From contig CAKNXK010000023.1 of the NCBI GenBank assembly GCA_932182025.1, forward strand, positions 62,001 through 126,000: DNA of 64,000 nucleotides, written 5' to 3'. Positions 1 through 8,094 of the stretch are shown piece after piece. Position 1 is the first letter of the stretch, and each line of letters opens with the position of its first letter. A model generated the notes under the pieces. The model saw only the letters and a program-made list of their open reading frames with translations. It was not told the origin of the DNA and did no database searches. The translations under genes and the position numbers were made by a program. The DNA comes from an uncultured Candidatus Melainabacteria bacterium. GTDB taxonomy: Bacteria; Cyanobacteriota; Vampirovibrionia; Gastranaerophilales; Gastranaerophilaceae.

Positions 1-2
1 AA

Positions 3-1343
3 GAATTATTAAGAAAAGATTCTATCGGGCTGCCTCAATTAAGCGAACTGGATGTTCTTAGGCACTATAAAGAATTGTCAGACAGAAACTTTTGTATTGA
101 AAAAGGGTTTTATCCTCTTGGCTCATGCACTATGAAATACAACCCAAAAGTCAACGAACTTTTAGCTTCGTTAGAAGGTTTTGCAAATCTTCATCCAATG
201 CAGTCTGATGAAGATTCTCAAGGCGCATTAGAGTTGATGTACAACCTTCAAGAAAAACTCAAATACATCACAGGCATGGACGCGATTTCCTTGCAGCCTG
301 CTGCTGGCGCACATGGTGAACTTACCGGCATGATGGTTATCAAAAAATACTTTGAAGTTAAAGGTGAAACCAACAGAACAAAAGTTATCATCCCTGATTC
401 AGCTCACGGAACAAATCCTGCAAGTGCTAAAATGTGCGGATTTGAGATTGTTGAAGTAAAATCAAACGAAAAAGGTCAGGTTGACATTGAAGCATTAAAA
501 TCATTGCTTGATGAAAATGTTGCGGCAATTATGATGACAAACCCTAATACTTTGGGAATTTTTGAAGAAAAAGTTTTAGAAATCTCAAAACTTATGCACG
601 ACAACGGCTCACTTCTTTATTATGACGGAGCAAACTTTAACGCAATTATGGGTTGGACAAACCCAGCATTAATGGGATTTGACGTTGTGCATTTAAATTT
701 ACACAAAACATTTGCAACCCCTCACGGCGGCGGAGGTCCCGGAGCCGGTCCAATCGGGGTTGTTGACAAGTTAAAAGACTATTTACCATCACCTATAATT
801 ATTAAAGACGGAGATAAATACAAAAGAGAATATAATATACCTAACAGCATTGGTAAAGTTAGAAGTTTTTATGGGAACTTTGGGGTTTTAGTAAGAGCTT
901 ATGCATATATCTTAATGATGGGTTCAAACTTGAAACTTGCAAGTGCAGATGCTGTTTTAAACGCTAATTACATTAAAGAAAAACTTAAAGGTGCGTACGA
1001 TTTACCTTATAACGAGCCTTGCATGCATGAATTTGTTATTTCGGGAGAAAAGCAGCATCATCAAGGAGTTTCAACTTTAGGTATCGCAAAGCGTTTAATG
1101 GATTCAAACTGTCATCCGCCTACAGTCTACTTCCCGCTTATTGTACACGAAGCAATTATGATAGAACCGACTGAAACAGAGTCAAAAGCGGTTTTAGATA
1201 AATTCATTGAAACAATGCTCAAAATTGCACGCGAGATTGAAGAAAACCCCGAAGAGGTTCTAAAATCACCGCAAACAACACCTATTAAAAAGGTTGATGA
1301 GACACTCGCCGCAAGACAACCAAATTTAACATTTAAAAGATAA
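3..1343 (+). CDS. gcvPB: Glycine dehydrogenase (decarboxylating) subunit 2, 5' truncated by the window
   Basis: This is the C-terminal subunit of the two-subunit P-protein of the glycine cleavage system, which decarboxylates glycine with pyridoxal phosphate and passes the aminomethyl group to the H-protein. The frame is open from the first base of the window and its translation (LPQLSELDVLRHY) already matches the family, so the true start lies upstream; the TTG at 75 is not the start. The FYPLGSCTMKYNPK segment, the PLP-lysine motif LNLHKTF and the glycine-rich GGGGPGAGP loop are all present. A terminator-like hairpin follows directly. With glyA at 19-20 kb it feeds one-carbon units into the folate pool. 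Confidence 0.96.
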   Translation, partial: ELLRKDSIGLPQLSELDVLRHYKELSDRNFCIEKGFYPLGSCTMKYNPKVNELLASLEGFANLHPMQSDEDSQGALELMYNLQEKLKYITGMDAISLQPAAGAHGELTGMMVIKKYFEVKGETNRTKVIIPDSAHGTNPASAKMCGFEIVEVKSNEKGQVDIEALKSLLDENVAAIMMTNPNTLGIFEEKVLEISKLMHDNGSLLYYDGANFNAIMGWTNPALMGFDVVHLNLHKTFATPHGGGGPGAGPIGVVDKLKDYLPSPIIIKDGDKYKREYNIPNSIGKVRSFYGNFGVLVRAYAYILMMGSNLKLASADAVLNANYIKEKLKGAYDLPYNEPCMHEFVISGEKQHHQGVSTLGIAKRLMDSNCHPPTVYFPLIVHEAIMIEPTETESKAVLDKFIETMLKIAREIEENPEEVLKSPQTTPIKKVDETLAARQPNLTFKR

Positions 1344-1371
1344 GGTCGGGGTTTAACCCGACTTTATTTTT
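1343..1371 (+). terminator. Rho-independent terminator after gcvPB
   Basis: The stem GTCGGG (1345-1350) pairs with CCCGAC (1357-1362) across a six-base loop and is followed by a T-rich run to 1371. It begins at the gcvPB stop codon and separates gcvPB from miaB. Confidence 0.8.
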
Positions 1372-1404
1372 GTTGTAAAATAAAAGAAAAAGGGAATGGA
1401 AATA

Positions 1405-2727
1405 ATGAAAAAAGTTTATATAGAAACACTTGGTTGCCAGATGAACAAATCTGACGCGGAAAGAATGTTCGGGATGCTTGAGCATCTGGGCTACACCGAA
1501 ACTACAGAACCAAAAGAAGCTGATATGCTTATTATAAACACCTGCTCAATCAGACAGTTATCAGAAGATAAAGCTTACAGCGCAATCGGTGTTTGGGGAA
1601 AATGGAAGAAAACAAATCCTGATTTAAAAATCGTTTTTGCAGGCTGTGTTGCGCAGCAGGCAGGTAAAACCCTTTTCCAACGCGCACCTTACGTTGATTT
1701 GGTTTTGGGAACACAAAGATTATATGAACTTCCAAACCTTGTTAAAAGAATTGAAGCTGGCGAAAGAGTTGTTTCTGTTGAAGAAACTCCTTTTGAGGAA
1801 TCTGATATTCAAATTAACCGCGTGAAAAGTATCAATGCGTGGGTTCCGATTATGGAAGGATGTAACAATTTCTGTACCTATTGTATCGTTCCTTATACAA
1901 GAGGTCGCGAACGCTCCAGAAAACCCGAGTTGATTTTATCAGAAATCAAAAAAGCCTTGTCAGAAGGATTTAAGGAAATCACACTTCTTGGACAAAATGT
2001 TGACTCTTATGGTAAAGACCTTGAAGGATGGAATCTTTCAAGACTTTTAAGAGAAGTAAACGCACTTGAAGGCAATTTTAGAATCAGATTTGTTACAAAT
2101 TATCCTACTGATATTACGGAAGAACTCATTGATACAGTGATTGAACTTGATAAGGTTTGCGAATACTTCCATATTCCAATGCAGTCAGGTGATGATTATA
2201 CTCTTAAGAAAATGAACCGCAGATACGATTTTGCAACTTATAAAAAGATTTGCGACAATTTGAGAAACCGTATCCCTGATGTAACAATTACAAGCGACTT
2301 TATTGCAGGCTTCCCGGGTGAAACAGAAGAACAATTTGAAAACACCCTAAAAGCAATGACTGAGCTTGAACTGGATTATTCAAATACGGCAGCATATTCT
2401 CCACGCGAAAGAACAGTTGCTGCAAAATGGGTTGATAAATATATTGATGAAGATGTTAAAACAGAACGTCTGGCTCGATTAAACGAACACAACAGAGAAT
2501 GCTGTTTAGTCTCTAATAAAAAATACGTTGGCAAAGAAATGGAAGTTCTTATCGAGAAATTTGAAGGAGTTGACGAAGGTGCTCGTAAAGGCAAAAACGT
2601 AATTACAGGCAGAACACGTAATAACAAAATCGTTCACATTCCTTATGACAAAGATATCACAGGCGAATTTGTTAATGTAAAAATCACCAATGCACGCACT
2701 TGGTACCTAGACGGAGAAATGATTTAA
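1405..2727 (+). CDS. miaB: tRNA-2-methylthio-N6-dimethylallyladenosine synthase
   Basis: This radical-SAM methylthiotransferase adds the 2-methylthio group to i6A37 of tRNAs reading UNN codons. The N-terminal UPF0004 domain carries the three cluster cysteines (LGCQMN, NTCSIR, AGCVAQ), the radical-SAM CNNFCTYC motif follows at about residue 155, and a TRAM domain ends the protein. The total of 440 aa is usual. An in-frame ATG at 1396 would abut its own AGGGA; the ATG at 1405 has that ribosome site 9 bases upstream and is preferred. The stop overlaps the aroC start (TAATG), so translation is probably coupled. Confidence 0.95.
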   Translation: MKKVYIETLGCQMNKSDAERMFGMLEHLGYTETTEPKEADMLIINTCSIRQLSEDKAYSAIGVWGKWKKTNPDLKIVFAGCVAQQAGKTLFQRAPYVDLVLGTQRLYELPNLVKRIEAGERVVSVEETPFEESDIQINRVKSINAWVPIMEGCNNFCTYCIVPYTRGRERSRKPELILSEIKKALSEGFKEITLLGQNVDSYGKDLEGWNLSRLLREVNALEGNFRIRFVTNYPTDITEELIDTVIELDKVCEYFHIPMQSGDDYTLKKMNRRYDFATYKKICDNLRNRIPDVTITSDFIAGFPGETEEQFENTLKAMTELELDYSNTAAYSPRERTVAAKWVDKYIDEDVKTERLARLNEHNRECCLVSNKKYVGKEMEVLIEKFEGVDEGARKGKNVITGRTRNNKIVHIPYDKDITGEFVNVKITNARTWYLDGEMI

Positions 2728-3899
2728 TGACAATGAAACGTTTCAGATTTCTAACATCAGGTGAAAGCCACGGGAAATGCCTTACAGCTATTATTGAAGG
2801 CATTCCTGCCGGAATACGTATCAAACCTGACATAATAAATAAAGATCTTGCCCGACGCCAAACAGGTTACGGTAGAGGCGGAAGGATGAAAATTGAATCT
2901 GATACTGTTGAAATTAAATCCGGAGTACGTTTTGGGAAATCAACCGGCGCACCAATTTGTCTTGAAATAAAAAACAAAGACTACGAAAACTGGCAAGATG
3001 CAATGGATACAAGTTCTTATGACTATCCCACAGAAGATTTTCTTCGAAAAATCGAAGAAAAATCTTTCACAAAAGCTCGTCCGGGACACGCAGATTATGC
3101 CGGTTCTATAAAATACAATCTTTCTGACTTAAGAGATGTTCTTGAGCGCTCAAGTGCCCGTAAAACAGCTATTGAAGTTGCTGTAGGCTCTGTAGCTAAA
3201 CAAATTCTAAGAGAATTTGGAGTAATGAGTTTTGCTCACGTTATCCAAATCGGAGATGTAAAACTTGATTTTTATCCAAAAACATATACTTTAATTAAAG
3301 AAAAAGCTGAAAAGTCTAATGTTTTATGTGCTGATGATTTAACAGCAGACAGAATGCGCAACGCTATTGACAAAGCTGCAGAAGAAGGAGATACCCTGGG
3401 CGGAAAATTTGAAGTAATATTTGGAAACCTTCCGGTTGGCTTAGGTTCTTATAACCACTGGGATAACATGCTTGACGGACGCTTAGCTCAAGCTGTAATG
3501 AGTATTCCTGCAGTTAAAGCAGTTGAAGTAGGTGCAGGAATTGATGCTGCCCATTTAAAAGGCTCACAAATGCATGATGAGATTTTTGTCGATAAATCCA
3601 AAACAGTCTATCGTCAAACTAACAATGCAGGCGGTATTGAAGGCGGGATGACAAACGGAGAAGCAGTTGTAATAAAAGGAACAATGAAACCAATTCCTAC
3701 AATGCGCAAATCTCTTGCAACAGTAGATTTAAAAGATATGACACCGACAAACGCACATTTTGAACGTTCTGATACATGCGCTGTTCCAGCCTGTGCTGTT
3801 GTTGCAGAATCTCGTGTTGCAATAATTTTAGTCGATGAACTTTTAGCAAAAATCGGCGGTGACAACCTTGTAGAAATGAAAGCTCATTATGGGAAATAA
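2727..3899 (+). CDS. aroC: Chorismate synthase
   Basis: It converts 5-enolpyruvylshikimate-3-phosphate to chorismate with reduced FMN, the last common step of aromatic biosynthesis. The family signatures are clear: SGESHGK near the N-terminus, RRQTGYGRGGRMKIE, the GHADYAGSIKY segment and the C-terminal GGMTNGE. The start is ATG 2727, one base inside the miaB stop, with GGAG about ten bases upstream; ATG 2733 is an alternative. At 390 aa it has the usual length. It is the first of three overlapping shikimate-pathway genes (aroC-aroK-aroB). Confidence 0.96.
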   Translation: MTMKRFRFLTSGESHGKCLTAIIEGIPAGIRIKPDIINKDLARRQTGYGRGGRMKIESDTVEIKSGVRFGKSTGAPICLEIKNKDYENWQDAMDTSSYDYPTEDFLRKIEEKSFTKARPGHADYAGSIKYNLSDLRDVLERSSARKTAIEVAVGSVAKQILREFGVMSFAHVIQIGDVKLDFYPKTYTLIKEKAEKSNVLCADDLTADRMRNAIDKAAEEGDTLGGKFEVIFGNLPVGLGSYNHWDNMLDGRLAQAVMSIPAVKAVEVGAGIDAAHLKGSQMHDEIFVDKSKTVYRQTNNAGGIEGGMTNGEAVVIKGTMKPIPTMRKSLATVDLKDMTPTNAHFERSDTCAVPACAVVAESRVAIILVDELLAKIGGDNLVEMKAHYGK

Positions 3900-4413
3900 T
3901 ATTATATTAATCGGCATGCCTGCAAGCGGAAAATCTACTATAGGTTCACTTCTTGCTCAAAAACTGCCACAATACACACTTCTTGACACAGATAGTATTA
4001 TAGAAAAAACCGAAGGAATGAAAATAGCAGAAATCTTTGAAAAATTCTCAGAAGACTATTTTCGAAAACTTGAATACGATACTATAAAACTTATCTGCAA
4101 CGGGAAAAACAAAATTATCTCAATAGGCGGCGGAGCATTCGAAAACCCTGACTCAAGAGGAACTCTTCTAAGATTTGGAAAAGTCATTTATTTGAAATCT
4201 GACCTTGATGTATTATATTATAGAATATCAAGTGATACATCTCGTCCGCTATTACAAAGTGAGAATCCAAAAGAAACACTAAAAAATCTTTTGAAAAAAC
4301 GAGAAGAAAATTACTCAAAAGCTCATTTTATAATTGATACAACAGACAAAGACGAAAATGAGATTTTGGATTTAATCTTAGGAAGTATTGATGAAACAAA
4401 CTCTCAATGTTGA
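3889..4413 (+). CDS. aroK: Shikimate kinase
   Basis: It phosphorylates the 3-OH of shikimate with ATP. The 174-aa protein opens with the P-loop GMPASGKST, has the substrate-binding D-T-D at about 34-36 (LLDTDSIIE), the RKLE and GGGA segments of the shikimate site, and the lid arginine in TSRPLL. It overlaps aroC by 11 bases and aroB by 23, so the three genes are almost certainly one translationally coupled unit. The aroK versus aroL distinction cannot be drawn from sequence alone. Confidence 0.94.
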   Translation: MGNNIILIGMPASGKSTIGSLLAQKLPQYTLLDTDSIIEKTEGMKIAEIFEKFSEDYFRKLEYDTIKLICNGKNKIISIGGGAFENPDSRGTLLRFGKVIYLKSDLDVLYYRISSDTSRPLLQSENPKETLKNLLKKREENYSKAHFIIDTTDKDENEILDLILGSIDETNSQC

Positions 4414-5452
4414 GATAAAAAACTATAAAATAACTATTACCGACAGTGATTTCTCTAAAACAATGGAGGAATTAAATCTTATTACTGCTTCCCAAAAACG
4501 ACTCTTTGTTGTTTCAAACAAAGTTTTTAAACTTTATAGTGAAAAACTTGGACTAAATAAGAACGAAGTATTGGTTTTACCTGATGGCGAAAAACAAAAA
4601 AACTTCAAAAACTATATAAAAATCCTTGAGATAGCAGCACAAAAAGGTCTAACACGTAATGATGCAATTATTGCGATTGGCGGTGGTGTAATCGGCGATA
4701 TTGCAGGTTTTGCAGCCTCAACATACATGCGGGGAATTGATTACATCCAAGTTCCAACAACACTTCTATCTATGGTTGACTCTTCTGTTGGAGGAAAAAC
4801 TGCTATTGATATGAAAGATGCGAAGAATATTGTAGGAACATTCTGGCAGCCAAAAGCCGTTTTTATTAATATTAATTTTCTAAAAACTCTTAACAAACGC
4901 CAGTTCAAATCAGGACTGGGCGAGGTTTTAAAATACGCTTTTATAGAAGAAAATTGCAAATATAATCAACAGCTGTATTTATTTGAATACCTGACTTTAT
5001 GTTGTGAAAAACTTTTTGCTCAAGAACCAATGACTGTTATGAGAGTTATCGAATATTGTCTAAAACTCAAAATTGCGGTTGTAAATGAAGATGAAAAAGA
5101 GAAAGGATTAAGAAAAGTTCTTAATTTTGGTCACACTCTTGGACACGCACTTGAGGTAAAAGGGAAATTTAGAAAATATATCCACGGAGAAGCTGTAGTT
5201 CAGGGAATGTTTTTTGTTCTCAACTGGGCTAAAAAAGTTGAGTTAATTTCGTATTCGTATCACCGTTTAGCAATGGAATTATTGACAAAATACGGTTTTA
5301 AAGAGCAGAAATTTAAACTTCCTGAAATTATTGAAATAATGAAAAAAGACAAGAAAGCCACATCAGACAAAATAGTCTTCCTCATTCCTTGTGACAAAAA
5401 GAAAGTCAAAGAAGTTAAATTTAGACCGGAAGAAGTTTTGGAAATGTTTTAG
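4391..5452 (+). CDS. aroB: 3-dehydroquinate synthase
   Basis: This NAD-dependent, metal-binding enzyme cyclises DAHP to 3-dehydroquinate, the second shikimate step. The NAD loop GGGVIGDIAGF, the TTLLSMVDSSVGGKTAID block, the metal-site LGEVLKY and NFGHTLGHALE motifs are all present. The ATG at 4391 is preferred over the TTG three bases earlier; the product is 353 aa. It ends nine bases from the convergent formyltransferase gene, with no terminator visible between them. Confidence 0.96.
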   Translation: MKQTLNVEIKNYKITITDSDFSKTMEELNLITASQKRLFVVSNKVFKLYSEKLGLNKNEVLVLPDGEKQKNFKNYIKILEIAAQKGLTRNDAIIAIGGGVIGDIAGFAASTYMRGIDYIQVPTTLLSMVDSSVGGKTAIDMKDAKNIVGTFWQPKAVFININFLKTLNKRQFKSGLGEVLKYAFIEENCKYNQQLYLFEYLTLCCEKLFAQEPMTVMRVIEYCLKLKIAVVNEDEKEKGLRKVLNFGHTLGHALEVKGKFRKYIHGEAVVQGMFFVLNWAKKVELISYSYHRLAMELLTKYGFKEQKFKLPEIIEIMKKDKKATSDKIVFLIPCDKKKVKEVKFRPEEVLEMF

Positions 5453-5461
5453 GGGTAAATA

Positions 5462-6403
5462 TTAAGGGGCTAGTTTTTCTCCAACTTGGATTTCGCGTCT
5501 GATAAAATTTTTGGTAAAAAGTCTGTCTAATTTATTATAAAGTTTTATTCCTGACATTCTCAAAATTTTACCATCACCACATAAGACAGAAATTGTTTTT
5601 GTTTTTACACAAACATCAACAACTGTAAATGGTTCAGTATAAGAAGATTTGTTTTCTTCAATAAAAGTCTTATGCACATCAGGAATAATCGGGATTCCTT
5701 TATGATAAAACCAAGCTTCTCCCCAAGGATAAATTGCTCTGATTGTTGCATGATTTTCTGCTGCTGATTTATTAAAATCTAAATCTAACCCCTCCGGATG
5801 TGAATAATAATTAGCATTGTCCTCACGCTGTTGAAGAGGAATAATAATATCTTCCGATAAGTCTTTTAATAACTCACACGCAACACCGCGTGCCGCTAAA
5901 ACAGTCCGCTGTTTCAAGCTTTGTCCGGTATCAGAAGGATATATTTTAACCTCTTCTTGTGCAAGAATTGCTCCTGTATCATATCCGCTGTCTATAAGAT
6001 GAAATGTTACACCACTAATATCTTCCTGATTTCTTATATTCCAAAAATAAGGATTAGGCCCTCTGTATTTAGGAAGCAAAGAAGGATGCGCATTAATTGT
6101 TGCAATTTTAGGAATATTATAAGTTTCTTTTGCAAATTTCTCACCCCAAGACCCTACAAGAATAATATCCGGGTTGAGTTTCAAAAGCTCTTTCCTAAAC
6201 TCAGGTGTATTAACGCCTTTTGCTTTTATTTCCGGCAGGTTATAACTTTTAATATAATTATACTCAAGTGAAGGATTAAAAATCTCTGCAATAGGATGTT
6301 TCTTTTTTCTCAACACACCAACAATCTTGCAATTTGCATCCAATGAGGCTGCAATAAGGTTCGTGAACATTTCACCATAACCAACGATTACAACTTTAAG
6401 CAT
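5462..6403 (-). CDS. Formyltransferase-family protein, related to methionyl-tRNA formyltransferase
   Basis: The protein has the formyltransferase fold of Fmt and ArnA: a Rossmann-like N-terminus (VVIVGYGEM), the catalytic Asn-His in INAHPSLLPKYRG, the later catalytic Asp in LIDSGYDTGAIL, and a C-terminal OB-like domain. These use 10-formyl-THF as donor. At 313 aa it is Fmt-sized, but N-terminal divergence and the absence of a def neighbour leave open that it is a paralog, for example a sugar N-formyltransferase, rather than the initiator-tRNA enzyme. It overlaps ribF by 16 bases and is probably co-transcribed with it. Confidence 0.75.
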   Translation of the reverse strand: MLKVVIVGYGEMFTNLIAASLDANCKIVGVLRKKKHPIAEIFNPSLEYNYIKSYNLPEIKAKGVNTPEFRKELLKLNPDIILVGSWGEKFAKETYNIPKIATINAHPSLLPKYRGPNPYFWNIRNQEDISGVTFHLIDSGYDTGAILAQEEVKIYPSDTGQSLKQRTVLAARGVACELLKDLSEDIIIPLQQREDNANYYSHPEGLDLDFNKSAAENHATIRAIYPWGEAWFYHKGIPIIPDVHKTFIEENKSSYTEPFTVVDVCVKTKTISVLCGDGKILRMSGIKLYNKLDRLFTKNFIRREIQVGEKLAP

Positions 6404-7230
6404 TCTTCCACATCCTTTTGTATTTGATATTTTAACTCATCAAGATTCTCGAATTTCTTTTCATCCCGAATTTTTCTGACAAACTCAAGTTCTACAGATA
6501 AACCGTACAAATCTTTATTAAAATCAGGAATATGAACCTCCAAGACTTCATTCATACTCCCAACAGTTGGTTTAACACCCCAGTTCAAGACAGCAGGCAT
6601 GCCAAAAATCTTTACCCCGTAAACTCCATAAGGCAATCTGACAATATTTTTTGGATAATTCATATTTGCAGTCGGAAACCCCAATTTTCTTCCAAGTTTT
6701 TCACCTTCTATAACGGTAGACTTAATTGAAAAATTGGAATCTAAATATTTATTGGCACTTTCAATATCGCCTTTTATTAATAATTCCCGTATATGAGTTG
6801 AACTAACAATATCATCGCCTATTCTGCATGCCGGAGAACAAAAATATTTATAACCATATTTATCTTGATTTTTTGCCAAAAAATCTGAGTTGCCCAACCT
6901 ATCTTTTCCAAATGTATGGTTAAATCCTGTAGAAATAAAGCTTGGAAAATATTTTTTTATAAGATAATTTTCTAAATAATCTTCTGCACTAATATCAGCA
7001 ATTTTACTGAAATCTTGTTCCACAATTTCGTTTACCCCAAGAGACTTAATTATTTCATAATTCTTTTCTCTTGGAAAAATATACTCCACATTTTTGCCGA
7101 AAAATCTGGCTGGCGAGTCTTTAAAAGTTATAAGAACAGTTTTCTTAGCACAAAAAGCTGATTTAATGACATCCCTATGACCTTTATGCACACCATCAAA
7201 AAAACCTAAAATTAAAGAAACCTTTTCCAT
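6388..7230 (-). CDS. ribF: Bifunctional riboflavin kinase / FAD synthetase
   Basis: It phosphorylates riboflavin to FMN and adenylylates FMN to FAD. The N-terminal nucleotidyltransferase domain has GFFDGVHKGH and the SSTHIRELL signature; the C-terminal riboflavin-kinase domain begins near residue 170 with GEKLGRKLGFPTANM. At 280 aa it is slightly short of the usual ~305, mainly because the N-terminus starts almost at the nucleotide motif. It starts three bases after the stop of the upstream 69-aa gene and overlaps the formyltransferase downstream, so all three probably share a transcript. Confidence 0.93.
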   Translation of the reverse strand: MEKVSLILGFFDGVHKGHRDVIKSAFCAKKTVLITFKDSPARFFGKNVEYIFPREKNYEIIKSLGVNEIVEQDFSKIADISAEDYLENYLIKKYFPSFISTGFNHTFGKDRLGNSDFLAKNQDKYGYKYFCSPACRIGDDIVSSTHIRELLIKGDIESANKYLDSNFSIKSTVIEGEKLGRKLGFPTANMNYPKNIVRLPYGVYGVKIFGMPAVLNWGVKPTVGSMNEVLEVHIPDFNKDLYGLSVELEFVRKIRDEKKFENLDELKYQIQKDVEECLKL

Positions 7231-7233
7231 AGG

Positions 7234-7443
7234 CTATGCGATAATATTTAACTTGCCGCCTGCAATTTGTTTATGACAAAAAGCTTTCCATTCGTTGATT
7301 GATTTATAAACTTCTTTATCGTCATTCTTATAATTAACAACAGGAGTATCAGTATTGCTATCCCCGCCACGACTGTTAATAAAACCATAGTTTACCTGTC
7401 TTACTACTTGGTTATGAGTTGCGGATATTGCAGAAACTAGCAT
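7234..7443 (-). CDS. Small protein of unknown function (69 aa)
   Basis: I do not recognise this protein. It begins MLVSAISATHNQ and has no cysteine cluster or membrane segment, apart from one Cys-His near the C-terminus (FCHKQ). An AGGGGG ribosome site lies about ten bases before the ATG on the minus strand, and ribF begins three bases after its stop; both argue that it is translated. Its N-terminus loosely resembles the short leaders listed among the findings. Confidence 0.6.
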   Translation of the reverse strand: MLVSAISATHNQVVRQVNYGFINSRGGDSNTDTPVVNYKNDDKEVYKSINEWKAFCHKQIAGGKLNIIA

Positions 7444-7515
7444 GTATTAATTACCCCCTGTGGAAAAATTTTATCATAAGCACTATTTTTTTGCAATAAC
7501 TACAATCAGGTAATT

Positions 7516-8052
7516 TTATAAAACAGCCTTAATTCCAAGAGCTATTAATACAATTCCTGCAAACACCTCCAACCCTTGTGATGGCAAGTGTTTTATATTT
7601 CCGCCGAATTTAAATCCTATGCAGGAATTAACAAATGTAATTGCTCCAATTAAAAGAACAGGTTTTAAAATATGATTGCCATACAAAGCAAGTGAAATAC
7701 CCGCAGAAAACGCATCAATACTGGTTGCTATACCAATTAATATAAGGCATGTTACTGAAATACAATGCGAGACTTCTTTCTTCTCAAAAGCTTCTTTTAT
7801 AAATTTCACACCTAAAAAAACAAAAATTGTACAAACGATTATTGAAGCATAAGGCGCGATGTAAGATTTTACAAAGCTTGTTAAATAATAACCAATAACA
7901 GGCATGCCGGCTTGAAACAATCCTGTACAAAAAGCCAATAACAAAGCATTCTTTAATCTATTCTCTCTAAACGACAATCCGTAAGAGAACGATACAACCA
8001 TCGCATCTATCGAAAGGGCTATTGCTAATAGAAAAATTTCTAAATATGTCAT
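7516..8052 (-). CDS. mntP: MntP-family manganese efflux pump
   Basis: This 178-aa inner-membrane protein has about six hydrophobic segments arranged as two internal halves. Each half carries the family's acidic motif: LSIDAMVVSFSYG near residue 15 and ATSIDAFSAGIS near residue 110. Known MntP proteins export Mn2+. The ATG has GGGAG seven bases upstream. Only about 40 bases separate it from the HTH-array gene, so there is no room for the yybP-ykoY manganese riboswitch that often precedes this family. Confidence 0.85.
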   Translation of the reverse strand: MTYLEIFLLAIALSIDAMVVSFSYGLSFRENRLKNALLLAFCTGLFQAGMPVIGYYLTSFVKSYIAPYASIIVCTIFVFLGVKFIKEAFEKKEVSHCISVTCLILIGIATSIDAFSAGISLALYGNHILKPVLLIGAITFVNSCIGFKFGGNIKHLPSQGLEVFAGIVLIALGIKAVL

Positions 8053-8094
8053 AGAAACTCCCGCCTTAACATTAAAATTATATCATATTTAACC

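Noticed and set aside
8053..8094. Manganese riboswitch before mntP
   Set aside because: Only about 40 bases separate mntP from the upstream gene, too few for the yybP-ykoY aptamer.
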